DNA from: Solimonas thermocellulolyticum
GTDB taxonomy: Bacteria; Pseudomonadota; Gammaproteobacteria; Nevskiales; Nevskiaceae
NCBI RefSeq assembly: GCF_040327995.1
Contig: NZ_JBEPIJ010000005.1
Location: 124,001-188,000 of the forward strand
DNA length: 64,000 nucleotides
Direction of reading: 5' to 3'
Part shown: positions 20,967-32,574 of the stretch, piece by piece
How positions within the stretch are numbered: position 1 is the stretch's first letter
Layout of the letters: the number at the start of each line of letters is the position of its first letter
The notes under the pieces: generated by a model
Database searches by the model: none
What the model was told of the DNA's origin: nothing
Seen by the model: the letters and a program-made list of their open reading frames with translations, nothing else
Program-made: the position numbers and the translations under genes

Positions 20967-21476
20967 TCAGCGGTCTTCGGGGGCGCCATGGTCGATGCCG
21001 GCGCGACGCTTGATCGACTTGGCGCGCGAGGACAGATTGCGCAGGAACTCGGCGCGTACCGAACGCCAGATCGGCATCTGGCGTTCGGCGAGATCGACTA
21101 GATGCTGAATCGGCTGGGGTGCTTGGCCGAGCAGCCCGCGCAATTGTTCGGTGAACTGCTGCTGCTGTTCCTGGAACAGTTGCGCCGACAGTTCGAGATA
21201 GCGGCCGATGCTGTTCTGCATGGGATCGCCGTAGTAGCGGATGATGGACTGCAGCAGTTCCGTGGTGAAGATCGGATTGCCGCCTTCCTCCTGCTCGGCA
21301 ATGACCTGCAGCAGGATGCTGCGGGTGATGTCTTCGCCGGTGCGCTTGTCCTCGACGCGGAAATCGACGCGTTCCAGGACCAGCTTGCGGATCTCTTCCA
21401 GCGTGATGTAGCGGCTGATGTGGGTGTCGTACAGACGCCGGTTCGGATACTTCTTGATGATGCGGGGTTCGCTCAT
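20967..21476 (-). CDS. phaR: PhaR, polyhydroxyalkanoate synthesis repressor
   Basis: 169 residues from ATG 21476 (a TTG five codons upstream is less likely). The N-terminal PHB/PHA accumulation regulator DNA-binding domain is clear: IIKKYPNRRLYDTHISRYITLEEI near residues 6-30. It is followed by PHB-accumulation domains with SIIRYYGDPMQNSIGRYLE and a Gln-rich helix EQQQQFTEQL. Known role: it binds PHA granules and represses phasin (phaP) and often its own gene until granules form. No pha biosynthetic genes are in the window. It follows gluQ at 59 bp on the same strand. Confidence 0.93.
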   Translation of the reverse strand: MSEPRIIKKYPNRRLYDTHISRYITLEEIRKLVLERVDFRVEDKRTGEDITRSILLQVIAEQEEGGNPIFTTELLQSIIRYYGDPMQNSIGRYLELSAQLFQEQQQQFTEQLRGLLGQAPQPIQHLVDLAERQMPIWRSVRAEFLRNLSSRAKSIKRRAGIDHGAPEDR

Positions 21477-21535
21477 GTCAACGGAGCTCAAGGATCGATG
21501 CCGCAGCGCTTTTGCTGCATAGCATCATGCCAGAC

Positions 21536-22477
21536 TCAAAGGGCGTGCTCCACTTTGATGCAGGCTGTCGACGGCACGCGAGCCGCGTCCCAGTTCGCGC
21601 GCGCCCAGGTGAGCACGTCGTCCACCGCGCCCCGACGCAACTCCTGCGGCGGCGCCTGGCCCAGCCAGCGCAGGCACAGCCACAGATTGTGGGCGGCCGC
21701 GGCCGTGTCCACCGCGGGGGCATGCGTCTGCTTGGACAGTTTGCGGCCGTCGGCGGTGACCAGCACCGGTAGGTGACGGTACCGAGGTGCGGTCTGGGCG
21801 AGGGCGCTACAAACCTCGAGTTGCATGAAGGTCGAGGCCAGCAGATCGGCGCCGCGCACCACCTCGGTGATGTCCTGTGCCTGTTCGTCGACGACGCAGG
21901 CGAGCTGGTAGGCGGGGATGCCGTCGCGTCGGCGCACGACGAAATCGCCGATCTCGGAGGGCATGCGGCAGCCCTGCGATCCTTGCCAGCCATCTTCGAA
22001 GCGCCGTTCCCCGGCCGCGACCTTGAGTCGCCACGCGCCGGTCTCGAAATCCAGGCGACGCCCGCGGCAACGCCCGTCGTAGACCGGCCCGTCGCGCCCG
22101 GCTCGTGCCCGCTCGCGCAATTGCGCGCGGCTGCAATCGCAGGCATACAACTTACCGTCGTCGCGCAACGCCCGCAGTGCGACGGCGTAGACATCGAGCT
22201 GCGCCGACTGGTAGCGCGGGGCTTCGTCCCACAGCAGTCCGTGAGCTTCGAGCTGGCGCAGGATCTGCGCGCTCGCGGAAGGATCGCAGCGCTCGCGGTC
22301 GAGATCGTCGATGCGCAACAGCCAGCTGCCATTGGCTGCGCGTGCACACAGCCAGCTCGCTAGTGCGGTCAGCAGGGATCCGAGATGCAGCGGTCCGCTC
22401 GGCGTCGGTGCGAAGCGCCCGCGATAGCGGGGTTTCGGATTGCCTGCGGCGCCGGTGTGTGTCGGGGATTCGATCAT
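21536..22477 (-). CDS. gluQ: Glutamyl-Q tRNA(Asp) synthetase
   Basis: A truncated GluRS paralog, 313 residues from ATG 22477 (an ATG at 22522 would add 15 residues). The class I motif appears as FAPTPSGPLHLGSL and the KMSKS equivalent as GRKLSKQ. A zinc-binding cluster is read as YACDCSRAQL with the later YDGRCRG. The anticodon-binding domain is absent, as expected. It attaches glutamate to queuosine at position 34 of tRNA(Asp). queF (queuosine precursor synthesis) is in the same window at 28523-28945, though not in the same operon. Confidence 0.93.
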   Translation of the reverse strand: MIESPTHTGAAGNPKPRYRGRFAPTPSGPLHLGSLLTALASWLCARAANGSWLLRIDDLDRERCDPSASAQILRQLEAHGLLWDEAPRYQSAQLDVYAVALRALRDDGKLYACDCSRAQLRERARAGRDGPVYDGRCRGRRLDFETGAWRLKVAAGERRFEDGWQGSQGCRMPSEIGDFVVRRRDGIPAYQLACVVDEQAQDITEVVRGADLLASTFMQLEVCSALAQTAPRYRHLPVLVTADGRKLSKQTHAPAVDTAAAAHNLWLCLRWLGQAPPQELRRGAVDDVLTWARANWDAARVPSTACIKVEHAL

Positions 22478-22608
22478 CGGCTCGCCCGCGTGCCCCGATT
22501 CACAGACCCAAGACACGTGCATGCTACATTAACTTCATCACTCAAGCCGCTGAACCCGCATCGAATGGACCCTGAAGATCCCGAGCCTGCACGACACGGT
22601 TCCGACGC

Positions 22609-23409
22609 ATGAGCCTGCGCGCCGTCCTGTTCGACGTCGACGGCACGCTCGCCGACACCGAGGCCCTGGGCCATCGTCCGGCGTACAACCGGGCGTTCCG
22701 TAAGCTTGGCCTGCCGCTGCGCTGGGGGCCCAAACTCTACCGACGTCTGCTGCGTTTGCCGGGTGGGCGCGAGCGGCTCAAGTACTACGTACAGCGCTAC
22801 CACCCGGATCTGGGTGCCGAGCAGGCCGAGGCCGAGGCCGACATCGATGCCTGGGTCGCCAAGGTGCATGAGCTTAAATCCAAGTACTTCCGCCGGCGCA
22901 TGCGCCAGGGCAAGGTGCCGCTGCGTCCGGGCATCGCGCGGGTGATGCGCGAGGCGCGACGCGAGGGTCTGCGCCTGGCCATCGTCACCAACGCCAGCCT
23001 CAAGACGCTCAAGCCCGTGCTCAAGTACTGCATGGGGCCAGAGCTCGCCGCCGAGATCGACGTGATCGCGTCCGGAGAGGAAGTGGCGCACAAGAAGCCG
23101 GCGCCGGATCTGTATTGGCTCGCGATGCAACGGCTCGGCGTGGATGCACGGGACTGCATCGCGCTCGAGGACTCCGAAATGGGTCTGGCGGCGGCAACCG
23201 CGGCCGGCGTCACCGCGGTCGTGACCGTGAATCGCGACACCATCGGGCAGGACTTCGATGCGGCCGCGCTGGTGATGTCGAGTCTCGGCGAACCCGGTGC
23301 GCCGGCGCGGGTGCTGCGCGGCACGCTGCCGGGCGTGCCGTGGGTGACGGTCGACGCGCTGCGCTGGATCCTCGATCACGCGAATCCACCGCAGGCTCAG
23401 GCCGCGTAA
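22609..23409 (+). CDS. HAD-superfamily sugar phosphatase, CbbY-like
   Basis: 266 residues. HAD motif I is FDVDGTLADTE at residues 8-18, motif II TNAS near 128, motif III K at HKKPAPDLY near 163 and motif IV ALEDSEMGL near 186. The helical cap with the Lys/Tyr-rich RLKYYVQRYHPDLGAEQAEAEADID matches CbbY proteins, which remove phosphate from inhibitors such as xylulose-1,5-bisphosphate in Calvin-cycle organisms. Homologues also occur without RuBisCO, and no cbb genes are in this window, so the substrate is open. The gene is divergent from gluQ and upstream of the FAD-oxidase cluster. Confidence 0.85.
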   Translation: MSLRAVLFDVDGTLADTEALGHRPAYNRAFRKLGLPLRWGPKLYRRLLRLPGGRERLKYYVQRYHPDLGAEQAEAEADIDAWVAKVHELKSKYFRRRMRQGKVPLRPGIARVMREARREGLRLAIVTNASLKTLKPVLKYCMGPELAAEIDVIASGEEVAHKKPAPDLYWLAMQRLGVDARDCIALEDSEMGLAAATAAGVTAVVTVNRDTIGQDFDAAALVMSSLGEPGAPARVLRGTLPGVPWVTVDALRWILDHANPPQAQAA

Positions 23410-23467
23410 AGGCGTTTGCCGACGGGCTGCCGATATACTGCGCCCGGTTCGACGCGGCGGGGAGCGC

Positions 23468-25063
23468 ATGCGACGCTGGAACGGCTGGGGAGAAGAGGGC
23501 GACGAGTACGCGCTGAGCGATGATGCGCGCGCCTTCCTCGCCGCGCGCATCGGACCGGGTCGGGCACCGCATGACGCCAGCTTGCAGCAAGTCGTCGAGC
23601 GCGTCGGGGCGAGCCGCCTGCCGTCGTCGGGGCACGGCTTCGAAACCGACGCCAAAATCCGCGTGCTGCATGCGCGCGGACAGAGTTTTCCGGACTGGAT
23701 CGCGCTGCGCTGTGGCCGCATAGGGCCCTGTGCCGACGGCGTCGCCCTGCCGTCGAGTCACGACGAGGCGGCGCAGGCCTTGGCCAGCGCGCGCAAGCTC
23801 GGGGCGATCGTCGTGCCCTATGGCGGTGGCACCAGCGTCGTCGGCCATTTGAACGTCCCGGCGAGCGACCGCCCGGTGGTCAACATCTCGCTGGCGCGCA
23901 TGAACCGTCTGATGGTGGTCGACGACAAGGCCTGGCTCGGGACCTTCGGCGCCGGTACGCCGGGGCCGCAGGTGGAGGCGCAGCTTCGCGCGCACGGCTT
24001 CATGCTCGGCCATTTTCCGCAGTCGTATCCGTACTCGACGCTCGGCGGCTGGGTGGTCACGCGCTCGTCCGGCCAGCAGTCGCTGCGCTACGGCCGTATC
24101 GAGCAGATGTTCGCGTCGGGACGATTGGCCACGCCGCGTGGTCAGTGGAGCGTCGGCGGGGTACCGGCTTCGTCGGCCGGGCCCGATCTGCGTGAAGTCG
24201 TGCTCGGTTCGGAAGGGCGCCTGGGTCTGCTCACCGAGGTGAGCGTGCGTCTGCGCCGCCTGCCGGAGGAGGAGAGTTTCCACGGCGTGTTTTTCCCGAA
24301 CTGGGCTTCGGCGATCGATGCGGTGCGCGCGATGGTGCAGGCCGATCTGCCGCTGTCGATGCTGCGCCTGTCCAACGAAGTCGAAACCGAAACGCAGTTG
24401 CGCCTCGCCGGTCATCCACAGTTGATCCTGTGGTTGCAGCGCTACCTGGGCATGCGCGGCATCGACGAAGGCAAGTGCATGCTGATGCTCGGCGTCACCG
24501 GCACGCTGGCCGAATGCCGGCGCACGCGGCGCGACGCCCTGGCGATCGCCAAGCGCCATCGCGGCGTGCATGTGGGCAAGGGCATGGGCAAGGCCTGGGT
24601 ACGCAATCGTTTCCGTGGGCCCTTGCTGCGCAATGCACTGTGGGCACTGGGCTACGGCGCCGACACCGTCGAGACCTGCGTCAACTGGCCCAAGGCGACC
24701 GCGCTCATGCGCGCGATCGAACAGGCGGCGCACGATGCGCTGGCCGGCGACGACGAACGCATCCACGCTTTCACGCACCTGTCGCACGTGTACCGGCAGG
24801 GTTGCAGCATCTACTCGACCTTCGTGTTCCGTTCGGCCGGCGATGCCGATGCCGATCTCGAACGCTGGCGCAAGCTCAAGACGCGGGTGTCCGAGGTGAT
24901 CGTCGCGCACGGCGGCACGATCAGTCATCAACACGGTGTCGGTGTCGATCACGCAGCGTATCTGCCGGCGGAGAAGGGCGCGCTGGGCATGGACCTGCTG
25001 CGTGCCGTCGCCCGCGAGGTCGATCCCGACGGCATGATGAATCCGGGCAAGCTGTTTACATGA
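23468..25063 (+). CDS. FAD-binding oxidase related to alkylglycerone-phosphate synthase
   Basis: 531 residues, FAD/PCMH-type flavoprotein. The PP-loop VPYGGGTSVVGHL is near residue 117, YPYSTLGGWVVTRSSGQQSLRYGRI near 187, and the FAD-linked oxidase C-terminal domain ends with ISHQHGVGVDH and DPDGMMNPGKLF. The His-rich HQHG segment and overall order match eukaryotic alkyl-DHAP synthase and its bacterial relatives. The reaction in bacteria is not settled. Candidates are ether-bond formation on acyl-DHAP or oxidation of a hydroxy acid. It heads a tight cluster with a G3P dehydrogenase (13 bp downstream) and an FGGY kinase. Confidence 0.82.
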   Translation: MRRWNGWGEEGDEYALSDDARAFLAARIGPGRAPHDASLQQVVERVGASRLPSSGHGFETDAKIRVLHARGQSFPDWIALRCGRIGPCADGVALPSSHDEAAQALASARKLGAIVVPYGGGTSVVGHLNVPASDRPVVNISLARMNRLMVVDDKAWLGTFGAGTPGPQVEAQLRAHGFMLGHFPQSYPYSTLGGWVVTRSSGQQSLRYGRIEQMFASGRLATPRGQWSVGGVPASSAGPDLREVVLGSEGRLGLLTEVSVRLRRLPEEESFHGVFFPNWASAIDAVRAMVQADLPLSMLRLSNEVETETQLRLAGHPQLILWLQRYLGMRGIDEGKCMLMLGVTGTLAECRRTRRDALAIAKRHRGVHVGKGMGKAWVRNRFRGPLLRNALWALGYGADTVETCVNWPKATALMRAIEQAAHDALAGDDERIHAFTHLSHVYRQGCSIYSTFVFRSAGDADADLERWRKLKTRVSEVIVAHGGTISHQHGVGVDHAAYLPAEKGALGMDLLRAVAREVDPDGMMNPGKLFT

Positions 25064-25075
25064 GCGAGCGTGCGG

Positions 25076-26607
<1,532 letters not shown>

Positions 26608-26608
<1 letters not shown>

Positions 26609-28164
26609 TGCCAAAGCATCTGCTCGCGCTGGACGTTGGCACACAGAGCGCCCGCGCGCTGGTGTTCGATGCGCGGGGCGAGCTGCTCGGCAAGGCGCAG
26701 CAGGCCTTCGAGCCGGTCTACGTCTCGCCGCAGCCGGGCTGGGCCGAGCAGGATCCGGAGCGCTACTGGGCGGCGATGTGTGCCTGCAGCCGCCAGCTCT
26801 GGTGCGACGGCCTGCGGCCGGACGACATCGCCGCATTGGCCCTGACCACGCAGCGCGCGACGATGATCTGCGTCGACGCCGCCGGACGGGTGTTGCGGCC
26901 GGCGATCGTCTGGCTCGATCAGCGCCGCTGTACCGTGCCGCCGCGGCTGTCGGCGTTCTGGCGCGCAGCGTTCCGCGTCGCCGGCGCCACGTCGCTGATC
27001 GCGCACTTGCAGCGCGAGGCCGACGCCAACTGGCTGGCGCAGCACGAACCGGCGCTGTGGCGCCAGACGAGTAAGTTTTTGTTCCTGTCCGGCTGGCTGA
27101 CCCAGCGGCTGGTCGGCGCGTACGTGGATTCGGCCGGCTGCCAGGTTGGCTTCGTGCCCTTCGATTACAAGCGTCTCGACTGGGCCGGTCCGCGCGATTT
27201 CAAATGGCAGGCAATCGCACTGCGCCGCGATCAGTTGCCGGATCTGGTGGCGCCCGGCGCGCCACTGGGCGCGCTGACGCCGGCGGCCGCCGAAGCCCTG
27301 GGTGTGCCGCCGGGCTTGCCGCTGATCGCCGCTGCCGCTGACAAGGCCTGCGAGGTGCTCGGCAGCGGCGCGACCACGCCCGATACTGCCCAGCTCAGCT
27401 TCGGCACGACGGCGACGATCAACACCACGCAGCCGCGCTATATCGAAGTGCAACGCATGCTGCCGGCGTACCCGGCGGCGATACCGGGTGCCTGGAACAC
27501 CGAGATCCAGATCTATCGCGGGTTCTGGATGGTGTCCTGGTTCAAGCGCGAGTTCGCGCATCGCGAACAGGCACTTGCGGCCGAGCGTGGCGTTGCCGTC
27601 GAAGCGCTGTTCGACGAGTTGGTCGCCAGCGTGCCCGCGGGCTCGATGGGTTTGATGCTGCAGCCGTACTGGTCGCCGGGCGTGCGCGATCCGGGACCGG
27701 AGGCCAAGGGCGGTATCATCGGCTTTGGTGACGTGCACACCCGCGCGCACTTCTACCGCGCGATCCTCGAAGGCCTGGTCTATGGTCTGCGCGCCGGACG
27801 CGACGAGATCGAGCGTCGCACCGGCGTGCTGATACGGCGGCTGCTGGTTTCGGGCGGTGGTTCGCAGTCGGACCAGGCGATGCAGATCACCGCCGACATC
27901 TTCGGCCTGCCGGCCGAGCGGCCGCCGATCTACGAGACGTCGGCGCTGGGCGCGGCGATCAACGCCGCGGTCGGGCTCGGCTGGTATCGCCATCACCGGG
28001 ACGCGGTGGCGGCGATGACCCGCAAGGGCAAGGTATTCGAGCCTCAGCCGCAGGTCGCAGCGCTCTACGACGCCCTTTACCGCGAGGTCTATCGACGCAT
28101 GTACGCGCGCCTGCAGCCGCTGTATGCGCGCATCCGCCGTATCACCGGCTATCCGCCGCCGTAG
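26608..28164 (+). CDS. FGGY-family carbohydrate kinase
   Basis: 518 residues with the two ASKHA domains. The phosphate-1 motif LALDVGTQSARALVFD starts at residue 6, a central WLDQRR follows near 101, and VSGGGSQSDQAMQITAD near 417 is the adenosine motif. Family members phosphorylate glycerol, xylulose or related polyols. The substrate cannot be named, but neighbours that handle glycerone or glycerol phosphates favour a three-carbon or related substrate (inference). It is coupled to the upstream dehydrogenase. Its last 16 bp overlap the convergent Mpo1-like gene. Confidence 0.85.
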
Positions 28165-28526
28165 GCCCGGGAACTGGCGCCACCGCCGACGATGCGCCAC
28201 CACGCACCGCTGATCACATAGCGCGGAAAGTTCACGAACTGCTCGGCAACGAGGCGTTGCACGAAGACCCAGACCCCGGCCCAGGGTTCGGGGGGGACGG
28301 CCTCGCGATCATGCCCGAGGCCCTGCAGGAACACCGACACGACCATCAGCAGCACGCCGTCGAAGGCGGCGACCAAGCCTTGGAACAGCAGCGCGGCGAG
28401 AGAATCGAGGGCGCCCCACCAGAACAGCGGCACGGCGAGGATGTGCAGGATGAGGTTGCCTCGGTCCTGATGGCGCTCGGCATAGCCGGCCCACTGGGCT
28501 TCGAGCAGGGTGGTAAAGGTGGTCAA
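28149..28526 (-). CDS. Mpo1-like (DUF962-related) membrane protein
   Basis: 125 residues. YAERHQDRGNLILHILAVPLFW near residue 15 has the H-x4-N-x3-H spacing of the Mpo1/DUF962 family, whose yeast member is an Fe2+-dependent dioxygenase acting on 2-hydroxy fatty acids. Two hydrophobic segments (about 27-47 and 50-70) follow, then an amphipathic AEQFVNFPRYVISGAWW end. Activity in bacteria is largely unproven. The start overlaps the queF stop, so the two are coupled. The tail overlaps the kinase gene on the other strand by 16 bp. Confidence 0.7.
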   Translation of the reverse strand: MTTFTTLLEAQWAGYAERHQDRGNLILHILAVPLFWWGALDSLAALLFQGLVAAFDGVLLMVVSVFLQGLGHDREAVPPEPWAGVWVFVQRLVAEQFVNFPRYVISGAWWRIVGGGASSRAYGGG

Positions 28527-28945
28527 GGCGTGCTCCCGGCTCCTGTTGGATCGACGTGCCAGGCCGGTGGTGGCAGGCTGCCGTTCCAGCCGGGCTGGCG
28601 GTGTTCGACCGACACGTGGGTGTAGATGCCGCCGCGGACGTTGAACACCGCGGTCAGGCGCATGAAGCGCGGCTTTGTCGCGGCGACCAGGTCGTCGAGG
28701 ATCTCGTTGGTCACTGCCTCGTGAAACTTACCTTCGTCTCGGAAGCTCCAGATGTAGAGCTTGAGCGACTTGAGCTCGACGCACAGCCGATCCGCGACGT
28801 ATTCGAGGTACAGCGTGCCGAAATCCGGCTGGCCGGTCTTGGGGCACAGGCAGGTGAACTCCGGGATGCGCATGCGGATCGCGAAATCGCGCTGTGGTGC
28901 CGGATTCGGAAAGGTTTCGAGGGATTTGCTCGGCTGGGTCGACAT
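28523..28945 (-). CDS. queF: NADPH-dependent 7-cyano-7-deazaguanine reductase (short type)
   Basis: 140 residues, the single-domain (type I) QueF. EFTCLCPKTGQPDFGTLYLEY carries the catalytic Cys and the QueF motif; LKSLKLYIWSFRDEGKFHEA provides the NADPH-binding and Glu residues. It reduces preQ0 to preQ1 for queuosine synthesis in tRNA. The start is an ATG at 28945, one codon inside the GTG-led frame. gluQ at 21536 uses queuosine-tRNA as substrate, so the window holds two steps around this modified base. Confidence 0.95.
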   Translation of the reverse strand: MSTQPSKSLETFPNPAPQRDFAIRMRIPEFTCLCPKTGQPDFGTLYLEYVADRLCVELKSLKLYIWSFRDEGKFHEAVTNEILDDLVAATKPRFMRLTAVFNVRGGIYTHVSVEHRQPGWNGSLPPPAWHVDPTGAGSTP

Positions 28946-29067
28946 CACCGACGGCAGGCCAGTGGACGGGCTGGCCGCTTAATTTACACTACGCGCCCCG
29001 CGCACTTCCGTGCCGTTCTCCACTCAAAACACCGCGCCCGCGTCAGGCGCAAGAGCATTCGATCCGC

Positions 29068-32000
29068 ATGCGCCTTTCAGGCATCAAGCTCGCCGGCTTC
29101 AAATCCTTCGTGGACGCCATGCACTTGCCGCTGCCGGTGAACCTCACTGCGATCGTCGGCCCCAACGGTTGCGGCAAGTCCAACATCATCGACGCCGTGC
29201 GCTGGGTGTTGGGCGAGACCAGCATGAAGAATCTGCGCTCCTCGGACGCCGAGGACGTGATCTTCAACGGCTCGAAGACGCGCAAACCGGTGGGCCGCGC
29301 GTCGGTGGAACTGCTGTTCGACAACAGCGACGGCACCATCGGCGGCCCGTACGCCGCGTACAGCGAAATCTCGGTCCGCCGCGAGCTGACGCGTGAGGGC
29401 GGGTCGCAGTACTACCTCAACGGTGCCAAGTGCCTGAAGCGCGATGTCACCGACCTGTTCCTCGGCACCGGTCTGGGCGGCAAGAACCAGTACGCGATCA
29501 TCGAACAGGGCATGGTCTCGCGCATGATCGAGGCCAAGCCCGAGGAGCTGCGCCACTGGCTCGAAGAGGCAGCCGGCATCTCCAGATACAAGGACCGCCG
29601 CCGCGAAACCGAGTCGAGAATCAGGCAGACCCGAGAGAATCTCTCGCGTCTCAATGATTTGCGATCAGAAATTCAGCAAAGACTCGAAGTTCTGACCAAG
29701 CAGGCGGCGAACGCGGAGAAGTACAAGGCCGCCAAGGCCGAGGAACGCCAGCTGCGCGCCGAGATCCTGGCGCTGCGCATGCGTCAGTTCGACGAGCAGT
29801 GCAGCGGACACGAGACGGCGATCGCCGAGCTGGAACGCGCGCTCGACGCGGCGCGGACCAGAGTCGGCGAGCTCGCCGAGGCGCGCCTGCGCGCAGAGAT
29901 CGAAAGCCGCGCGCTCGCCAACCGTCTGGGCGAAGAGCAGAGCCGAGTCTACGAAGCCGAGGCACGGCTCGCGCGCCAGGAGCAGAGCTTGCAGCATGCC
30001 CTGGAGCTCAAGCAGCTCAAGGTCCGCGAGCTCGATCAGATCGCGCGCCAGCTCGCCGAACTCGACGCGCGCGGGGGGCGCGAGCAGCAGCGGCTCGAAG
30101 AGGCTCGCCGCCAACTCGCCGAACTCGAACGCCGGGTCGCCGATGCCGAGCGCATCGAGGTGGAGGCGCAGTCCGCGGTGCTCGCGGCCGAGGAAGAGGC
30201 GCAGGAACAACAGCGGCGCTGGGACGCATTCGTGCAGGACGCCGAGACGCCGCTATCACAGACCGAGGCCGAGCGTGTGCGCGTGCAGCAGCTCGAGCGC
30301 GCGCGCTTCCAGAACGACGAGCGGCTGCGCCGGCTGCAGGCCGAGCTGGCGCAGATCCACATCGAACCGATCCGAGAGAGCCTCGTCGAGGCCGATCGCG
30401 AGCTGGCAGCGCTCAACGCCGAACTGGCTGATGCCGACGAGCGCCTGCGGGACATGGACGCGCAACTACAGCAGTGGCGCGACGAGCGCAGCGCCGCAGA
30501 AGCCGCGCTACACGAGGCCCGCCAACAACTGCAGGCCGCACGTGGCCGCGTCGCCTCGCTCGAAACCTTGCAGCAAGCAGCGCTGCGCGAAGACGATGCC
30601 AGCCTCAACCAGTGGTTGGCACACAACGGTCTTGGCGCGTGTCCGCGCCTGGCGGCCGCGCTGCAGGTCGATGACGGCTGGGACGACGCCGTCGAGCAGG
30701 TGCTCGAAGGCCTGCTGCAGGCGCCGGTGGTGCCCGATTTCGCCAACCGAGTCCGGGCGCTGCACCCGCCCGACGCCGGGATCGCGCTCCTCGCCGACAC
30801 CACCGCGCGCGGTACGCACGGCCTCGCCGCCCAGGTCAGCGGGCCGCAGGCGGTGATCGATCTGCTGCACGGCATTCACACCGCCGAGAGTCTGGACCAG
30901 GCCGAGGCGCTGCTGCCGACACTAGCCGCCGGCGAATCGGTGATCACGCGCGACGGCATCTGGTGCGGTGCGCAGTTCCGCCGTTATCCGCGCCGCGGCG
31001 GTGCCGAGGGCGGCGTGATCGCGCGCAGCCAGTTGCTCAAGCAGCTCAAGGTACAGGTCGAGACCCAGCAGCGACAGGTGCTCGACCGCGAACAGGCGCT
31101 CGGCGAGCTGCGTGCGCGCATCCACGCGGCCGAACAGGCGCGGCGCGACACCTCGTCGAAGTTCGACCAATTGCGCCACCGTCAGGCGCAGAAGCTGGCG
31201 TTCCGCCAGGCGCAGGCGGTGCGTCTGGAACAGGCGCAGCAGCGTTTCGAAGCGCTCAGCCAGGAGATCGAGTCACTCGATCGCGCCCGCGAGCAGCAGG
31301 CGGAAGAACTCGAAACCGCGCGTACGCGCCTGTCGTCGCTCGAGCAGATCGCGCAGGAGCTGCGCGACAAGCGCGCGACGATGCAGCAGAGCCTGCAGCG
31401 CGCACGTGATGCCGTGGCGCGTGCACGCCATCAGGCACTGCAGGCGCAGCAGGCGCGCAACGGCCTGCAGGTGCAGCTCGCCGGTGCGCGCAGTGCGCTG
31501 GCGGCGCTGGCGCAGGCGATCACCGACGTCGAGGCTGCGCGGGAAGCGCTTCTGGCACGGCGGCTCGAAGAGGAACGCCACGCCGCCGAACTCGATGCGC
31601 CGCTGCAGAACCAGGCCGGCGACGTCGAGCAGGCGCGTGCAGCGGTCGAGACGGCGCGCGCCGGTCTGCGCGGCGTCCGCGAGCAGGTCGAAGCGGCCGA
31701 GCGGACGTTGCTACAAGCCACGGAGGCGGCGCGCGCGGCCGATGCCGAGAAGGACGCGGCCATGGAGCGGTTGCAGCAGGCCAGACTGGAGTTTGAGAAC
31801 CTGCGTGCGCACCGCGACAGTCTGAACGAGCAGATCGCCGAAACCGGCTTCGAGCGTGAGGCGCTGTTCGCCGGGCTCGCCGAGGACGCGACGCTGGCGA
31901 ACTGGGAGGACCGGCTCGGCGTCGTGCTGCGGCGTATCGAGCGGCTCGGCGCGATCAATCTGGCTGCGATCGAGGAGCTGGAGGAGGCGCGCGCGCGCGA

Positions 32001-32574
32001 GGCTTATCTCGCCGAGCAGCACGCCGACCTGCACAGCGCGCTGGAGACGCTCGAAGAGGCGATTCGCAGAATCGACACCGAGACCAAGGAGCTGTTCCGC
32101 CAGACCTTCGACAAGGTCGATGCGATGTTCCGCGATCGCTTCCCTAAGCTGTTCGGCGGCGGCGAGGCCTATCTGGAACTGACCGGCGAGGATTTGCTCG
32201 ATACCGGCGTGCGCGTGATGGCGCGTCCGCCGGGCAAGCGCAATTCCACCATCCACCTGCTGTCCGGCGGCGAGAAGGCGATGACCGCGGTGGCGCTGCT
32301 GCTGGCCCTGTTCCAGCTCAATCCAGCGCCGTTCTGCCTGATGGACGAGGTCGACGCGCCGCTCGACGACGCCAATGTCGGCCGCTTCTGCGAGGTGGTC
32401 CGCGAAATGTCGCAGAACGTGCAGTTCATTATCATCACGCACAACAAGATCACCATGGAGCTGGCGCGTCAGTTGCACGGAGTGACCATGCAGGAGCCGG
32501 GCGTCTCGCGCCTGGTCAGCGTGGACATCGAGCAGGCCGTCGAGCTGGCGACCGAGCAGGGAACGAAGGAATGA
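29068..32574 (+). CDS. smc: Chromosome segregation protein SMC
   Basis: 1168 residues. Walker A GPNGCGKSN is near residue 32. Two long coiled-coil arms (about 170-500 and 650-1000), very rich in Glu/Gln/Arg/Ala, flank the hinge (about 510-640). The C-terminal head holds the signature LLSGGEKAM and Walker B FCLMDEVDAPLDD. It forms the condensin ring with ScpA and ScpB, both encoded at 38127-39720, rather than using MukBEF. The start is ATG 29068. The stop overlaps the zipA ATG. Confidence 0.97.
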   Translation: MRLSGIKLAGFKSFVDAMHLPLPVNLTAIVGPNGCGKSNIIDAVRWVLGETSMKNLRSSDAEDVIFNGSKTRKPVGRASVELLFDNSDGTIGGPYAAYSEISVRRELTREGGSQYYLNGAKCLKRDVTDLFLGTGLGGKNQYAIIEQGMVSRMIEAKPEELRHWLEEAAGISRYKDRRRETESRIRQTRENLSRLNDLRSEIQQRLEVLTKQAANAEKYKAAKAEERQLRAEILALRMRQFDEQCSGHETAIAELERALDAARTRVGELAEARLRAEIESRALANRLGEEQSRVYEAEARLARQEQSLQHALELKQLKVRELDQIARQLAELDARGGREQQRLEEARRQLAELERRVADAERIEVEAQSAVLAAEEEAQEQQRRWDAFVQDAETPLSQTEAERVRVQQLERARFQNDERLRRLQAELAQIHIEPIRESLVEADRELAALNAELADADERLRDMDAQLQQWRDERSAAEAALHEARQQLQAARGRVASLETLQQAALREDDASLNQWLAHNGLGACPRLAAALQVDDGWDDAVEQVLEGLLQAPVVPDFANRVRALHPPDAGIALLADTTARGTHGLAAQVSGPQAVIDLLHGIHTAESLDQAEALLPTLAAGESVITRDGIWCGAQFRRYPRRGGAEGGVIARSQLLKQLKVQVETQQRQVLDREQALGELRARIHAAEQARRDTSSKFDQLRHRQAQKLAFRQAQAVRLEQAQQRFEALSQEIESLDRAREQQAEELETARTRLSSLEQIAQELRDKRATMQQSLQRARDAVARARHQALQAQQARNGLQVQLAGARSALAALAQAITDVEAAREALLARRLEEERHAAELDAPLQNQAGDVEQARAAVETARAGLRGVREQVEAAERTLLQATEAARAADAEKDAAMERLQQARLEFENLRAHRDSLNEQIAETGFEREALFAGLAEDATLANWEDRLGVVLRRIERLGAINLAAIEELEEARAREAYLAEQHADLHSALETLEEAIRRIDTETKELFRQTFDKVDAMFRDRFPKLFGGGEAYLELTGEDLLDTGVRVMARPPGKRNSTIHLLSGGEKAMTAVALLLALFQLNPAPFCLMDEVDAPLDDANVGRFCEVVREMSQNVQFIIITHNKITMELARQLHGVTMQEPGVSRLVSVDIEQAVELATEQGTKE